This document shows, in pieces, positions 43,427 through 51,623 of a stretch of 64,000 bases of DNA. Where the stretch lies: the NCBI RefSeq assembly GCF_042432495.1, contig NZ_JBHLXC010000006.1, positions 496,001-560,000 on the forward strand, in the 5' to 3' direction. The notes below the pieces were generated by a model. That model made no database searches. It was not told where the DNA came from and saw only the letters and a program-made list of their open reading frames with translations. The position numbers and the translations under genes were made by a program. The stretch comes from Pseudochelatococcus lubricantis (GTDB lineage Bacteria > Pseudomonadota > Alphaproteobacteria > Rhizobiales > Beijerinckiaceae). The first letter of the stretch is position 1. Each line of letters starts with the position of its first letter.

Positions 43427-45082
43427 TCATGCTTCCCCGCCCCCGGTTTCGGCCTTCAGGATGTTGCGCAGCGCGAACTTCTGGATCTTGCCCGACGCGG
43501 TCGCTGGCAGCTTGTCGCGGATTTCGAGCCGTTCGGGAAAGTACTGTTTCGCCAGCCGCTGCATCTCCAGAAAGCGGGTCATTTCAGCGAAGTCGAAGCT
43601 CTGTCCGCCCTTCAGCACCACGAAGGCGCAGGCGCGCTCGCCCAGCCGCGCGTCGGGATAGCCGACAACCGCCACCTGGTGTATCGCCGGGTGCTTGTAA
43701 AGCAGCGCCTCGACCTCGATGACCGGGATATTCTCCGCGCCGCGGATAATGATGTCCTTGGAGCGCCCGCAGATACGGATGTAGCCCTGCTCGTCCATGC
43801 GAGCGATGTCGCCGGTGTCGAACCAGCCCTCGGGGTCGGTGTTGTTCCATTGCGGACGTTTGAGGTAGCCGACGAAGTTGGAACAGCCGCGCACGTAAAG
43901 CTCGCCCTCGTGGCCGGCCGGCGCCGGCAGTCCGTCGGCGCCGCGCACCTGCAGCTCCATGCCGCGCAAGGCGAAGCCGTCGGTATTGACCGAGCGTTCG
44001 TCCGGATCGTCCGGTGCGACGACGGTCACGGCGCCGTTCTCGGTCATGCCCCACGCGGAAATGACCTTTGCGCCGAGTACGCCGCGCGCACGTTCGACGA
44101 GCGGACCGGGGATAGCGGTGCCGGCGCAGAGAAAAATGCGCAATGACGAGGCATCTGTTCCCTCCTCCTCCACGGCGTTCGACAGATCCATGAGGAACGG
44201 CGTCGAGGCCATGGTGAAGGTCGCCCGTTCGCTCTCAAGCAGCCGCGCCGCCACTGCCTTGTCCCAGACATCCATGAGCACCATGCGGGCGCGCAGCATC
44301 ACCGGCATCAGAAAGCCGTACATGAAGCCTGTCTGATGAGCCATCGGCGAGGCCATCAACACGACATCCGATGCGCCAAGGCGCAGACGCTCCGCGTAGG
44401 GCACGAGATTGGAATACATCGTGTTGGCGGTGTGCATCACACCCTTCGGCTCGCCCGTGGTGCCGGACGTATAAATGAGTTGGCACACGTCATCGGCGTC
44501 GCCGCGGTCGCGCGCGCTGATCGCCGCGAGGTCCTGTATGTCGTCGAGCGCGGGATCGAGCAGCAGGGCGTCGAAGCCGTTTGGCCCTTCTCCTCCGGTG
44601 ACGATGACGTGTTCGAGGTCCGGCAGGTCGGGCCGCATCCGCTCCGCCATCGCCTCGTGATCGAAGCCGCGGAACGTCCGCGGCACGACGAAGGCCTTGA
44701 CCTCGCCGTGACGGAGCATGAACAGCAGCTCGTGCTCACGGAAGATCGGCATCACCGGATTGAAGACGATGCCGAGCCGGCGGCAGGCGATGTAGAGGAC
44801 GACGAATTCCCACGAGTTCGGCAACTGGCAGGCCAGCACGTCGTCCCTGGCGAGACCGAGTCCGCGCAGGCCGGCCGCCGCGCGCCACGCGAGACGGTCG
44901 ATCCCGGCATAGGTCAGATCGCGCCGATCGCCCGTGGCGACGGTGACGGCGGTCAGTCCCACGGCATCGGGCCTTTCGGCCACGCAGGCATCGAAATAAT
45001 CGAGCAAGGTCTTGCCGCGCCATAATCCTTCCGCTTCCATTCTTGCACGGCGCGGTTCGATCAGTACTGCATCGAATTTCAT
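43427..45082 (-). CDS. aliA: Cyclohexanecarboxylate-CoA ligase (AliA-type AMP-forming)
   Basis: The 551-residue acyl-CoA synthetase has LIYTSGTTGEPKGVM, SAWGMTENGAV, GWFDTGDIARMD, RSKDIIIRGAENIPVIEVE and the lid lysine in ASGKIQKFALR. Several AMP-ligase classes look alike, so the name rests mostly on context: it is the last gene of a minus operon with aliB, badI and badH, the enzymes that take cyclohexanecarboxylate to pimeloyl-CoA. It would activate the free acid with CoA and ATP. 25 bp after aliB. Confidence 0.8.
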   Translation of the reverse strand: MKFDAVLIEPRRARMEAEGLWRGKTLLDYFDACVAERPDAVGLTAVTVATGDRRDLTYAGIDRLAWRAAAGLRGLGLARDDVLACQLPNSWEFVVLYIACRRLGIVFNPVMPIFREHELLFMLRHGEVKAFVVPRTFRGFDHEAMAERMRPDLPDLEHVIVTGGEGPNGFDALLLDPALDDIQDLAAISARDRGDADDVCQLIYTSGTTGEPKGVMHTANTMYSNLVPYAERLRLGASDVVLMASPMAHQTGFMYGFLMPVMLRARMVLMDVWDKAVAARLLESERATFTMASTPFLMDLSNAVEEEGTDASSLRIFLCAGTAIPGPLVERARGVLGAKVISAWGMTENGAVTVVAPDDPDERSVNTDGFALRGMELQVRGADGLPAPAGHEGELYVRGCSNFVGYLKRPQWNNTDPEGWFDTGDIARMDEQGYIRICGRSKDIIIRGAENIPVIEVEALLYKHPAIHQVAVVGYPDARLGERACAFVVLKGGQSFDFAEMTRFLEMQRLAKQYFPERLEIRDKLPATASGKIQKFALRNILKAETGGGEA

Positions 45083-45107
45083 CGCTTGCTTCCTCCCCTT
45101 TCCGGGT

Positions 45108-46268
45108 TCAGCCAGCCACGGCCGCCCGGCCCGCGCGCTCGCGGGCTATGATGTTCTTCATGATGTGCGCGGTGCCGTCGCCGATCTGCAGGCCGAGCAC
45201 ATCGCGCAAGCGCTGCTCGAACGGCAGTTCGCTGGAATAGGCGGCGTGGCCGTGGATCAGCAGGCAGCAATGGATCGCCTCATAGGCGAGCAGCGGCGGC
45301 CACCACTTCGCCATCGCCGCCTCGGCGACATGCGGCAAGTCATTGTCCTTGAGCCAGAGTGCGTTGTAGCTCAGCAGCCGCGCGCCCTCGATCCGCGTAT
45401 CGAAATCCGCGAGCTGGTGGGTGATGCCCTGGAACGCCCCGAGCGGCTTGCCGAAGGCATGGCGCTCGCCGATGTAGGCCCATGTTTCATCGAGGCTCTG
45501 CCGCGCAGTGCCGAGGCATTGCAGCCCGATCAGCGAGCGAGAGAAGTCGAAGCCCTGCATCACCTGCACGAAGCCCTTGCCCTCGTCTCCGAGCAGGTTC
45601 TCCGCTGGCACCTTCACGTTGTCGAAGAAGATGGAGCCGCGCCCGATCGCGTGCTGGCCGACATCCGTGAAGCGGGTGGTGCTGATGCCGGGGGTGTCCA
45701 TGGGCACGAAGATCGCCGAGATGCCGCGCGCCTTGTCCTCCGGCCGGCCGGTGCGGGCAAAGACAACCGCGCCAGCCGCCTGATCGGCGGCCGAGATCGA
45801 GGTTTTCTCGCCATTGATGATATAATGATCACCCGCGCGTTCCATGCGCAGTCCGAGATTGGCAGCATCCGACCCGCCGCGCGGTTCGGTGAGTGCGATG
45901 GCGATCATGATCTCGCCCGCCGTGAGCTTCGGCAGCCACTCCCGCCGGATGTCCGGATTGGCGAAACTGGCGAGGATCTGGCCGTTCAGCGACGCGAGGA
46001 TGTTCACGTAGCCGAAGTTGAAGTCCGCTTTGGCGATTTCCTCGATGATGACGCCGGAATAGATCGCGCCCGCGCCGAGCCCGCCGAATTGTTCCGGCAG
46101 TTCAGGCGCGATCAGCCCGAGGCCGCCCATTTCGCGCACCAGTTCCTTGCCGAAGGCACCGGCTTTCTCGCGCGCCTGATAGCCAGGCGCGAGCTTTTCC
46201 GTCGCGAACTTGCGGGCGAGGTCGCGCAGATCGCTCAATTCCGCCGTGTCGAAGATCGTGGGATGCAT
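45108..46268 (-). CDS. aliB: Cyclohexanecarboxyl-CoA dehydrogenase (AliB/BadJ-type)
   Basis: A 386-residue acyl-CoA dehydrogenase with the flavin-binding signature IAIALTEPRGGSDAANLG and a normal three-domain layout (HPTIFDTAELSDLRDLARKF at the start; HAFGKPLGAFQGITHQLADF in the C-terminal half). In this operon it should oxidise cyclohexanecarboxyl-CoA to cyclohex-1-ene-1-carboxyl-CoA, passing electrons to electron-transfer flavoprotein. 43 bp behind badI. Substrate assignment is from context. Confidence 0.8.
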   Translation of the reverse strand: MHPTIFDTAELSDLRDLARKFATEKLAPGYQAREKAGAFGKELVREMGGLGLIAPELPEQFGGLGAGAIYSGVIIEEIAKADFNFGYVNILASLNGQILASFANPDIRREWLPKLTAGEIMIAIALTEPRGGSDAANLGLRMERAGDHYIINGEKTSISAADQAAGAVVFARTGRPEDKARGISAIFVPMDTPGISTTRFTDVGQHAIGRGSIFFDNVKVPAENLLGDEGKGFVQVMQGFDFSRSLIGLQCLGTARQSLDETWAYIGERHAFGKPLGAFQGITHQLADFDTRIEGARLLSYNALWLKDNDLPHVAEAAMAKWWPPLLAYEAIHCCLLIHGHAAYSSELPFEQRLRDVLGLQIGDGTAHIMKNIIARERAGRAAVAG

Positions 46269-46311
46269 GTTTCCTCCCCGGTTACTGGACCATCAGGCTC
46301 ATTTTTCTTCG

Positions 46312-47094
46312 TTACTTGCCGAATTTCCTGAAATCCGGCTTTCTCTTCTCGCGGAATGCGATGCCGCCTTCCTTGCTCTCGTCGGTCTCGTAGTAGAGGC
46401 TGAGCGCCCGCATCCCGAGGGCCGAGATGCCACGGATGTTTTCGCTGTCGGCGTTGAACGACACCTTGGCCAGCGCCAGCGCGGTGGGAGAGCGCTCCAT
46501 CAGCTCCGCCACCCAGCGATCGACCTCGGCGTCGAGTTCCTCGTGCGGAACGACGGCGTTGACGAGCCCCATGGCCAACGCCTCGGCGGCGGTGTAGCGC
46601 CTGTTGAGGTACCAGATTTCGCGGGCGCGCTTCTCGCCGACGATGCGGGCGAGATAGGCGGTGCCGAAACCGGGATCGACTGAACCGACCTTGGGGCCCA
46701 CCTGGCCGAACTGCGCCTTTCCGGAGGCGATGGTGAGGTCGCAGACGGTGGCGAGCACGTTGCCGCCGCCGATGGCGAAGCCGTTGACGCGCGCGATCAC
46801 CGGCTTGGGCACGTCACGGATCAGGCTCTGCAACTCGTCGACGGGCAACCCGATCACGCCCCGGCCGTCGTATTGCCCATCGTGTGCCGACTGGTCGCCG
46901 CCCGTGCAGAAGGCCTTGTCGCCCGCGCCCGTCAGCACGATCACGCCGATCTTGCGATCCCAACCGGCGGTCTGGACCGCGTGGATCAGCTCATCCACCG
47001 TGTGGCCGCGAAAGGCGTTATACTTGTCGGGCCGGTTGATGGTGATCCAGGCGGCACCGTTCTTCACTTCATAGAGAATATCCGTATAGGTCAT
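46312..47094 (-). CDS. badI: 2-ketocyclohexanecarboxyl-CoA hydrolase
   Basis: The 260-residue crotonase-family ring-opening hydrolase agrees closely with Rhodopseudomonas BadI as I know it: NGAAWITINRPDKYNAFRG, CTGGDQSAHDGQYDGRG, AIGGGNVLATVCDLTIA, FGQVGPKVGSVDPGFGTA and KRKPDFRKF at the end. It cleaves the ring by a reverse Dieckmann-type reaction to pimeloyl-CoA. This is the gene that fixes the identity of the operon. 11 bp after badH. Confidence 0.93.
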   Translation of the reverse strand: MTYTDILYEVKNGAAWITINRPDKYNAFRGHTVDELIHAVQTAGWDRKIGVIVLTGAGDKAFCTGGDQSAHDGQYDGRGVIGLPVDELQSLIRDVPKPVIARVNGFAIGGGNVLATVCDLTIASGKAQFGQVGPKVGSVDPGFGTAYLARIVGEKRAREIWYLNRRYTAAEALAMGLVNAVVPHEELDAEVDRWVAELMERSPTALALAKVSFNADSENIRGISALGMRALSLYYETDESKEGGIAFREKRKPDFRKFGK

Positions 47095-47105
47095 GGCTCG
47101 TCCTT

Positions 47106-47888
47106 TCAGCCGTGCATCGTCAGGCCGCCGGAGACGGAGATCACCTGCCCGGTGATGAAGGCGGCGTCATCGGAGGCGAGGAACAGGATCGCGCCGGGCA
47201 GATCGTCGGGCTTGCCCAGCCGGCCGAGCGGCACGGCCCGGGTGAAGGCGACGCGCAGCTTTTCCTTGTCGCCCGCCGCTTCCATGAAGCTCTCCAGCAT
47301 CGCCGTCTCGGTCACGCCGGGGCAAACCACGTTGAAAGTGATGCCATGGCGGGCATGCTCGCGCGCCAGCGTCTTCGAGAAGGCGATGACGCCCGCCTTG
47401 CAGGCGGCGTAGACGGATTCGCCCGACGATCCCACGCGCCCGGCGTCCGAACCGATCGAGACGACCCGGCCGGCGACACCCCGCGCCACCATCGAAGCAA
47501 CAACGGGTTTGGTAATGTTCAGCACGGCGCGCAGGTTGATATCGATGATCTTCGTCCAGAAATCGGGTTCGGATTTCAGGAAGGGGGCGAACAGATCCCA
47601 GCCAACGTTGTTGACCAGCACATCGATCGGACCGAACTCCGCCTCGACATTTGCCACTGCGGCGGCAGTCGCTTCGTAATCGACGAGATCGACGGCAAGC
47701 GCCGTTGCCTCTCCGCCGGCGCTCCGGATGGCATCAACCGCCCGGGCGGCCGCCTCGGCGCCGATATCGGCCACGACGACACGGGCCCCCTCTTCCGCGA
47801 ATCGCCGGCCGGTCGCCGAACCGATGCCTCCCGCGCCGCCTGTTACGACAACTACTTTACCTTTCAAGCCCCTCACAGATGCCTCCAT
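47106..47888 (-). CDS. badH: 2-hydroxycyclohexanecarboxyl-CoA dehydrogenase (SDR)
   Basis: A 260-residue short-chain dehydrogenase with VVTGGAGGIGSATGRRFAEE for NAD, NNVGWDLFAPF, and the catalytic Ser/Tyr/Lys group (SIGSDAGRVGSSGESVYAAC with the Lys following). The VGSSGE...YAACKAGV and REHARHGITFNVVCPG stretches and the C-terminal ITGQVISVSGGLTMHG are like BadH. It oxidises 2-hydroxycyclohexanecarboxyl-CoA to the 2-keto form. First gene of badH-badI-aliB-aliA, divergent from the MarR gene. Confidence 0.9.
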   Translation of the reverse strand: MEASVRGLKGKVVVVTGGAGGIGSATGRRFAEEGARVVVADIGAEAAARAVDAIRSAGGEATALAVDLVDYEATAAAVANVEAEFGPIDVLVNNVGWDLFAPFLKSEPDFWTKIIDINLRAVLNITKPVVASMVARGVAGRVVSIGSDAGRVGSSGESVYAACKAGVIAFSKTLAREHARHGITFNVVCPGVTETAMLESFMEAAGDKEKLRVAFTRAVPLGRLGKPDDLPGAILFLASDDAAFITGQVISVSGGLTMHG

Positions 47889-48011
47889 TGCTGATTTAAG
47901 GCCATAAGGATTCCGTCAACAAAACCGCTTTTTCTGCGGATTTGAAGCCATTGTCGCATCCAGAAATGGATCGACCTCCCCGGCAATCGTCGTAATCCGG
48001 CCCAACTTTTA

Positions 48012-48035
48012 TGTCAATATATTTACCTTATTTTT
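48012..48035 (-). promoter_or_regulatory. badH promoter region with candidate MarR-type box
   Basis: On the minus strand TTGACA (48012-48017) is a perfect -35 hexamer; 17 bp on is a weak TACGAC as -10. The overlapping box TCAATATATTTACCTTATTTT (plus strand, split TCAATATATTTAC and CTTATTTT) agrees at 15 of 21 places with the palindrome at 48792, suggesting a shared regulator at both operons. Confidence 0.4.
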
Positions 48036-48085
48036 AATGCGGTACGTCTCTTGACTGCCTGGCCGCCGCAGGCAAGACTGGCACC

Positions 48086-48604
48086 ATGACGAAAGATGTT
48101 GACGCATTCGGGGGGCTGTCCGTCGGGTTGAGCAACAGGCTCTTCTTCCGGCTCTATCAATGCGCCAACATGCTGCACAAGACGGGCACGCGGGCGCTGG
48201 ACGAGCATGGCATTACCACCCAGCAGTGGGCCGTTCTCGGCGCGCTGACGCGGCCCGCCTTCGAGAACGGGGTGGCTGTCGGAGACCTCGCGGCGTTCCT
48301 GCTGGTCAGCCGGCAGAATCTCGCGGGCGTGCTGTCGCGGCTTGAGGTGCTCGACTATGTCGAGCGGGCGGTGGATGCGAACGACAATCGGTCGCGCCTC
48401 GTGCGTCTTACAGCCAAGGGCCGCAGCCTCTGGGACAAGGATATGCGTTCCGTGATCGCCGACTATTACGACGAGGCGCTGACGGGCTTCTCCACCGAGG
48501 ACAAGATCCACATGATCCACTACCTCGACAAGATGCTGCATAATTTCAAGGCGCTCGACCCGGAAGCGCAGCCTGTGTCCGGGACGGCCGCCGCGGCGGA
48601 ATGA
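48086..48604 (+). CDS. badR: MarR-family regulator (BadR-like)
   Basis: The 172-residue winged-helix protein has the MarR layout: dimer helices at both ends (LSNRLFFRLYQCANMLHK; IHYLDKMLHNFKAL), recognition region LLVSRQNLAGVLSRLEVLDYVER and the wing ANDNRSRLVRLTAKG. In Rhodopseudomonas BadR represses the badHI/aliBA genes and responds to 2-ketocyclohexanecarboxyl-CoA. Here it is divergent from badH across 197 bp with a candidate box, and 222 bp before the next gene with a second box. Confidence 0.8.
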   Translation: MTKDVDAFGGLSVGLSNRLFFRLYQCANMLHKTGTRALDEHGITTQQWAVLGALTRPAFENGVAVGDLAAFLLVSRQNLAGVLSRLEVLDYVERAVDANDNRSRLVRLTAKGRSLWDKDMRSVIADYYDEALTGFSTEDKIHMIHYLDKMLHNFKALDPEAQPVSGTAAAAE

Positions 48605-48791
48605 TCCGCCGCCGGAAGCCTCCCGCGGCAACCGGCGCGCGCAGGCAAAAAGCCGAACCCGTAAACCCGACGTCGCTACGACAATAAGTTGCCGTTCATG
48701 GTATCCGCCCGCTTCATGCAACGGGAGTGGATTACCATAGCGCTGGCGGATGACAGCGTTCTCCGGTGGAGGCGCCCTTGATCATAAAATG

Positions 48792-48812
48792 CAAATATGT
48801 TTACATGATTTG
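48792..48812 (+). promoter_or_regulatory. Near-perfect palindrome upstream of the dehydrogenase gene (candidate BadR operator)
   Basis: CAAATATGT-TT-ACAT-G-ATTTG: 9-base arms with one extra G, 14 bp before the dehydrogenase start and just ahead of its GGGAGGG ribosome site. Size and AT-rich symmetry fit a MarR-family operator. The related box at 48012 lies in the badH promoter. Confidence 0.5.
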
Positions 48813-48826
48813 CGGGAGGGCCGCTC

Positions 48827-49867
48827 ATGAAAGCCATCGTCCTGAAGGAGCGCGGCGCCGCAGGCGTCGTGTATGACGACATACCCGCGCCGCCGCGGCC
48901 GGAAGGCGGGGTGCGGGTGCGGATGCTCGCCGCATCGGTCAACCGCGTCGATCTCTATATGCGCGACAACGGCGCCGGCATCACCCATAGCCTGCCGCAG
49001 GTCATGGGCGTCGACGGCGTGGGCGAGGTCATGGAAGCCGACATCGACGCGGACGTCAGACCGGGGGAGCGCGTTCTGCTCTACCCTTACGAGTTCTGCG
49101 GCGTCTGCCGGCACTGCCTGGCCGGCGACCAGCCACTCTGCCGGACCGCGCGAATTCCGGGAGAACATCGCGACGGCACTTTCGCGGAACAGATTTCCCT
49201 GCCTGCCCGCTCCCTGGTGAAACTCCGCCCGGATGCCGATGTCGATCAGGCGGCGGTGCTGGGGGTCGCCTATCTCACGGCGTGGCGGATGGTGTTCGGC
49301 AAGGCCCCCGCGGGGCCGGGCAGCGTGGTGCTGGTGCAGGGCGCCGGCGGCGGCGTTTCCTATGCCGCCGTGCAACTCGCGCGCATGGCGGGTGCCCGTG
49401 TGATCGTGACGACCACCGGTGAGGACAAGCTGGCGCATTTCCGCGCGCTCTCCATCGACGCCGTGGATTACCGCACCGCCGACGTGGCGAAGGCGGTGCT
49501 TTCGCTGACGGATGGCGAAGGTGCGGACCTCGTGATCGACAACGTGGGCGAAAAGACGTGGGGCGCCTCGCTGCGGTCGATGGCCCGGGGCGGGCATCTC
49601 GTTACCTGCGGGGCGACGACCGGCGCCCATCCGTCCGCCGATATCCAGCGGCTGTTCGTGCGGCAATTGTCGGTTCACGGCTCGACAATGGGCAACATGG
49701 AGGAGTTCCGCCGCCTGATCCGCGCCTGGGAGAGCGGCGGTTTCACGCCGCTGATCGACAGCGTCTTTCCCCTCACCGAAGTGCCAGCCGCCTTTGCGCG
49801 GCTGGAGCATCCCGCCCGTCTGGGCAAGATCGTCATCCGCATAGCTGAGAGCACCGAAACGTCATGA
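48827..49867 (+). CDS. Zinc-type MDR alcohol dehydrogenase/quinone reductase-like oxidoreductase
   Basis: A 346-residue medium-chain dehydrogenase with a structural zinc loop (CGVCRHCLAGDQPLC), the nucleotide-binding QGAGGGVSYAAVQLA and VIDNVGEKTWGASLRSMARG. The catalytic-zinc ligands of classical alcohol dehydrogenases are less evident (SVNRVDLYMRDN in place of the usual Cys), so it may be a quinone-reductase-like or enoyl-CoA-type reductase. It is coupled to badK by a 4 bp overlap and preceded by a palindromic box, so it should belong to the alicyclic acid regulon, perhaps for alcohol or hydroxy-acid side substrates. Substrate unknown. Confidence 0.75.
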   Translation: MKAIVLKERGAAGVVYDDIPAPPRPEGGVRVRMLAASVNRVDLYMRDNGAGITHSLPQVMGVDGVGEVMEADIDADVRPGERVLLYPYEFCGVCRHCLAGDQPLCRTARIPGEHRDGTFAEQISLPARSLVKLRPDADVDQAAVLGVAYLTAWRMVFGKAPAGPGSVVLVQGAGGGVSYAAVQLARMAGARVIVTTTGEDKLAHFRALSIDAVDYRTADVAKAVLSLTDGEGADLVIDNVGEKTWGASLRSMARGGHLVTCGATTGAHPSADIQRLFVRQLSVHGSTMGNMEEFRRLIRAWESGGFTPLIDSVFPLTEVPAAFARLEHPARLGKIVIRIAESTETS

Positions 49868-50640
49868 GCTATGAGACCATTCTCGTCGCGACCGAAGGCC
49901 CGGTCGGCATCATCACACTGAACCGGCCGGAGGCCCTGAACGCGCTGAACGGCAGGCTCACAGCCGAACTCTCGTCGGCCGCCGCCGCGTTCGATGCGGA
50001 CGAGACGGTCGGCGCCGTCGTGGTGACAGGCTCGGAGCGCGCCTTCGCGGCGGGCGCCGACATCAAGGAAATCAGGGACAAGACTTTCGCGGAAGTCTAT
50101 GGCGAGAACTTCATCACCGCCTCGTGGGAGGGCCTTTCGCGCGTGCGCAAGCCAACGGTCGCGGCTGTGTCCGGGCATGCCGTCGGTGGGGGCTGCGAAC
50201 TCGCCCTCATGTGCGACATCATCGTCGCCTCGGAAACGGCACGCTTCAGCCTGCCGGAGACGCAGATCGGCATCATCCCCGGCGCCGGCGGCACACAGCG
50301 GCTGACGCGCATCGTGGGCAAGGCGGTGGCGATGGACATGATCCTGACGGGCCGGACGCTAGCCGCCGATGAGGCGCTCGCCATGGGCCTCGTATCCCGC
50401 GTCGTGCCGCCGGGCACGTATCTGGCGCAGGCCGTGGCGCTCGCCGCGAAGATCGCCACCCTGTCGCGCCCCATCGTCATGCTGGCGAAGGAAGCGGTGA
50501 ACGCCGCCTACGAAACCCACCTCGCAGAAGGCATCTACATCGAGCGGCGCCTGCTCTACACCACCTTCGCCACCGAGGACAGACGCGAGGGGATGACGGC
50601 CTTCGCCGAGAAGCGCAAGCCCGTGTTCAGGAATCGCTGA
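49864..50640 (+). CDS. badK: Cyclohex-1-ene-1-carboxyl-CoA hydratase (BadK-type enoyl-CoA hydratase)
   Basis: The 258-residue crotonase has both catalytic glutamates, in GGGCELALMCD and LPETQIGIIPGAGGTQRL, and the oxyanion loop AFAAGADIKEI. The pattern FITASWEGLSRVRKPTVAAV is like BadK. It would hydrate cyclohex-1-ene-1-carboxyl-CoA to 2-hydroxycyclohexanecarboxyl-CoA, the one step missing in the minus-strand operon. A general enoyl-CoA hydratase cannot be excluded by sequence alone. The gene ends 30 bp before the right repeat copy. Confidence 0.8.
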   Translation: MSYETILVATEGPVGIITLNRPEALNALNGRLTAELSSAAAAFDADETVGAVVVTGSERAFAAGADIKEIRDKTFAEVYGENFITASWEGLSRVRKPTVAAVSGHAVGGGCELALMCDIIVASETARFSLPETQIGIIPGAGGTQRLTRIVGKAVAMDMILTGRTLAADEALAMGLVSRVVPPGTYLAQAVALAAKIATLSRPIVMLAKEAVNAAYETHLAEGIYIERRLLYTTFATEDRREGMTAFAEKRKPVFRNR

Positions 50641-50670
50641 CGGCAACGATGCGGCAAACATCCGTGCCGC

Positions 50671-50773
50671 TAGAATCTGTCCTGTTTACATTGAAACAGG
50701 ACAGATTCTAGGTTCCTTATATTGAGCGAATTCTGATCGATCAGATGATTCCATCTGATCGGAATGCGCTCTA
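50671..50773 (+). repeat. Dispersed palindromic intergenic repeat, right copy (longer)
   Basis: TAGAATCTGTCCTGTTT and AAACAGGACAGATTCTA form a perfect 17 bp stem with a 6-base loop; the same tail as the left copy follows. It then adds a second hairpin (CGATCAGATG, ATTC, CATCTGATCG at 50738-50761) and GGAATGCGCTCTA. The two copies share all but two of the first 69 bases and have the same orientation. It lies in a convergent gap between badK and the hydrolase gene. Confidence 0.92.
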
Positions 50774-50921
50774 ACAGGCAAGGCGCGCGTTGGTCGGGCT
50801 GCGGACCGGCGGCGAACGGGATGAATGCGGCCCATCAGCAAGATGCGCCCTGCGCTCCACGTCTCATGGCTGGAAGACCGTGTTTCACGATCTCCCCGTG
50901 ACCCTGTTCCGCTGACTGCCA

Positions 50922-51620
50922 TCAACTCCGCAGCAGATGCAGCAGGGCCGATGTCACCGCCTGCGGCTGCTCGATGGGTGTGAGGTGGCCGGCATGGGGC
51001 ACGATATCGAGCCGCGAGAAGGGAATGGCGACCGCCATCTCGCGATGGAGTTCCGGCGGCGTCAGCGCGTCATGCTCCCCGCACAGCACCAGCACAGGGC
51101 AACGCAGGCGGGCAAGCGTCGCGCGGCTGTCGGGTCGGTCGATCAGGCTCTGGCGGGCGAACACCTCGGGGCCTAGCCGCGCCGTCATGGCGCGCACCCG
51201 CTCGACCATCTCCGTGTTGCCGAGGTGTTCGGGCGCGAGATAAGTGTGCAGCAGATGCTCGCCGAAGCCATGGAATTTTCCGGGGTTACGCGCCGTGGCG
51301 ATGAGCCGCCGCCGCTCCTGCGCGCGGTCCGGGCTGTCGGGCAGCATCGTCGTGTCGAGCAGCGCAAGGTGGCTCACCCGTTCGGGCGCGATGCGCATGA
51401 TCTCCAGCGCCACGATCCCGCCGAGCGAGAACCCGGCGAGCGCGAACCGGCCCTCGGCGCCGGCGAGCACGCCGCTTGCCAGTGCCGACAGCGTTTCGCC
51501 GCGCGTGATGTCGGCCACGACCGGCCGCGCGACGTCAGACAGGCCGGCGATCTGGTCGCGCCAGAGATCGGCGTCGTTGAGCAAGCCGGGGATCAGGACA
51601 AGCTGCGGCAGATCGGACAT
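50922..51620 (-). CDS. Alpha/beta-hydrolase
   Basis: This 232-residue hydrolase has the nucleophile elbow GFSLGG, an acid in CGEHDALTPPE and the histidine in PHAGHLTPIEQP, so the triad is complete. It begins with LVLIPGLLNDADLW, the oxyanion-hole strand. It is the last gene of the C5-dicarboxylate operon, 3 bp after the CitE-like gene. It may hydrolyse a CoA thioester, lactone or ester precursor entering that pathway; unknown. Confidence 0.8.
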   Translation of the reverse strand: MSDLPQLVLIPGLLNDADLWRDQIAGLSDVARPVVADITRGETLSALASGVLAGAEGRFALAGFSLGGIVALEIMRIAPERVSHLALLDTTMLPDSPDRAQERRRLIATARNPGKFHGFGEHLLHTYLAPEHLGNTEMVERVRAMTARLGPEVFARQSLIDRPDSRATLARLRCPVLVLCGEHDALTPPELHREMAVAIPFSRLDIVPHAGHLTPIEQPQAVTSALLHLLRS

Positions 51621-51623
51621 GAT

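Noticed and set aside
43427..45082. Benzoate-CoA or long-chain fatty acid CoA ligase
   Set aside because: No other benzoate genes in the window and the linked badH, badI and aliB point to cyclohexanecarboxylate.
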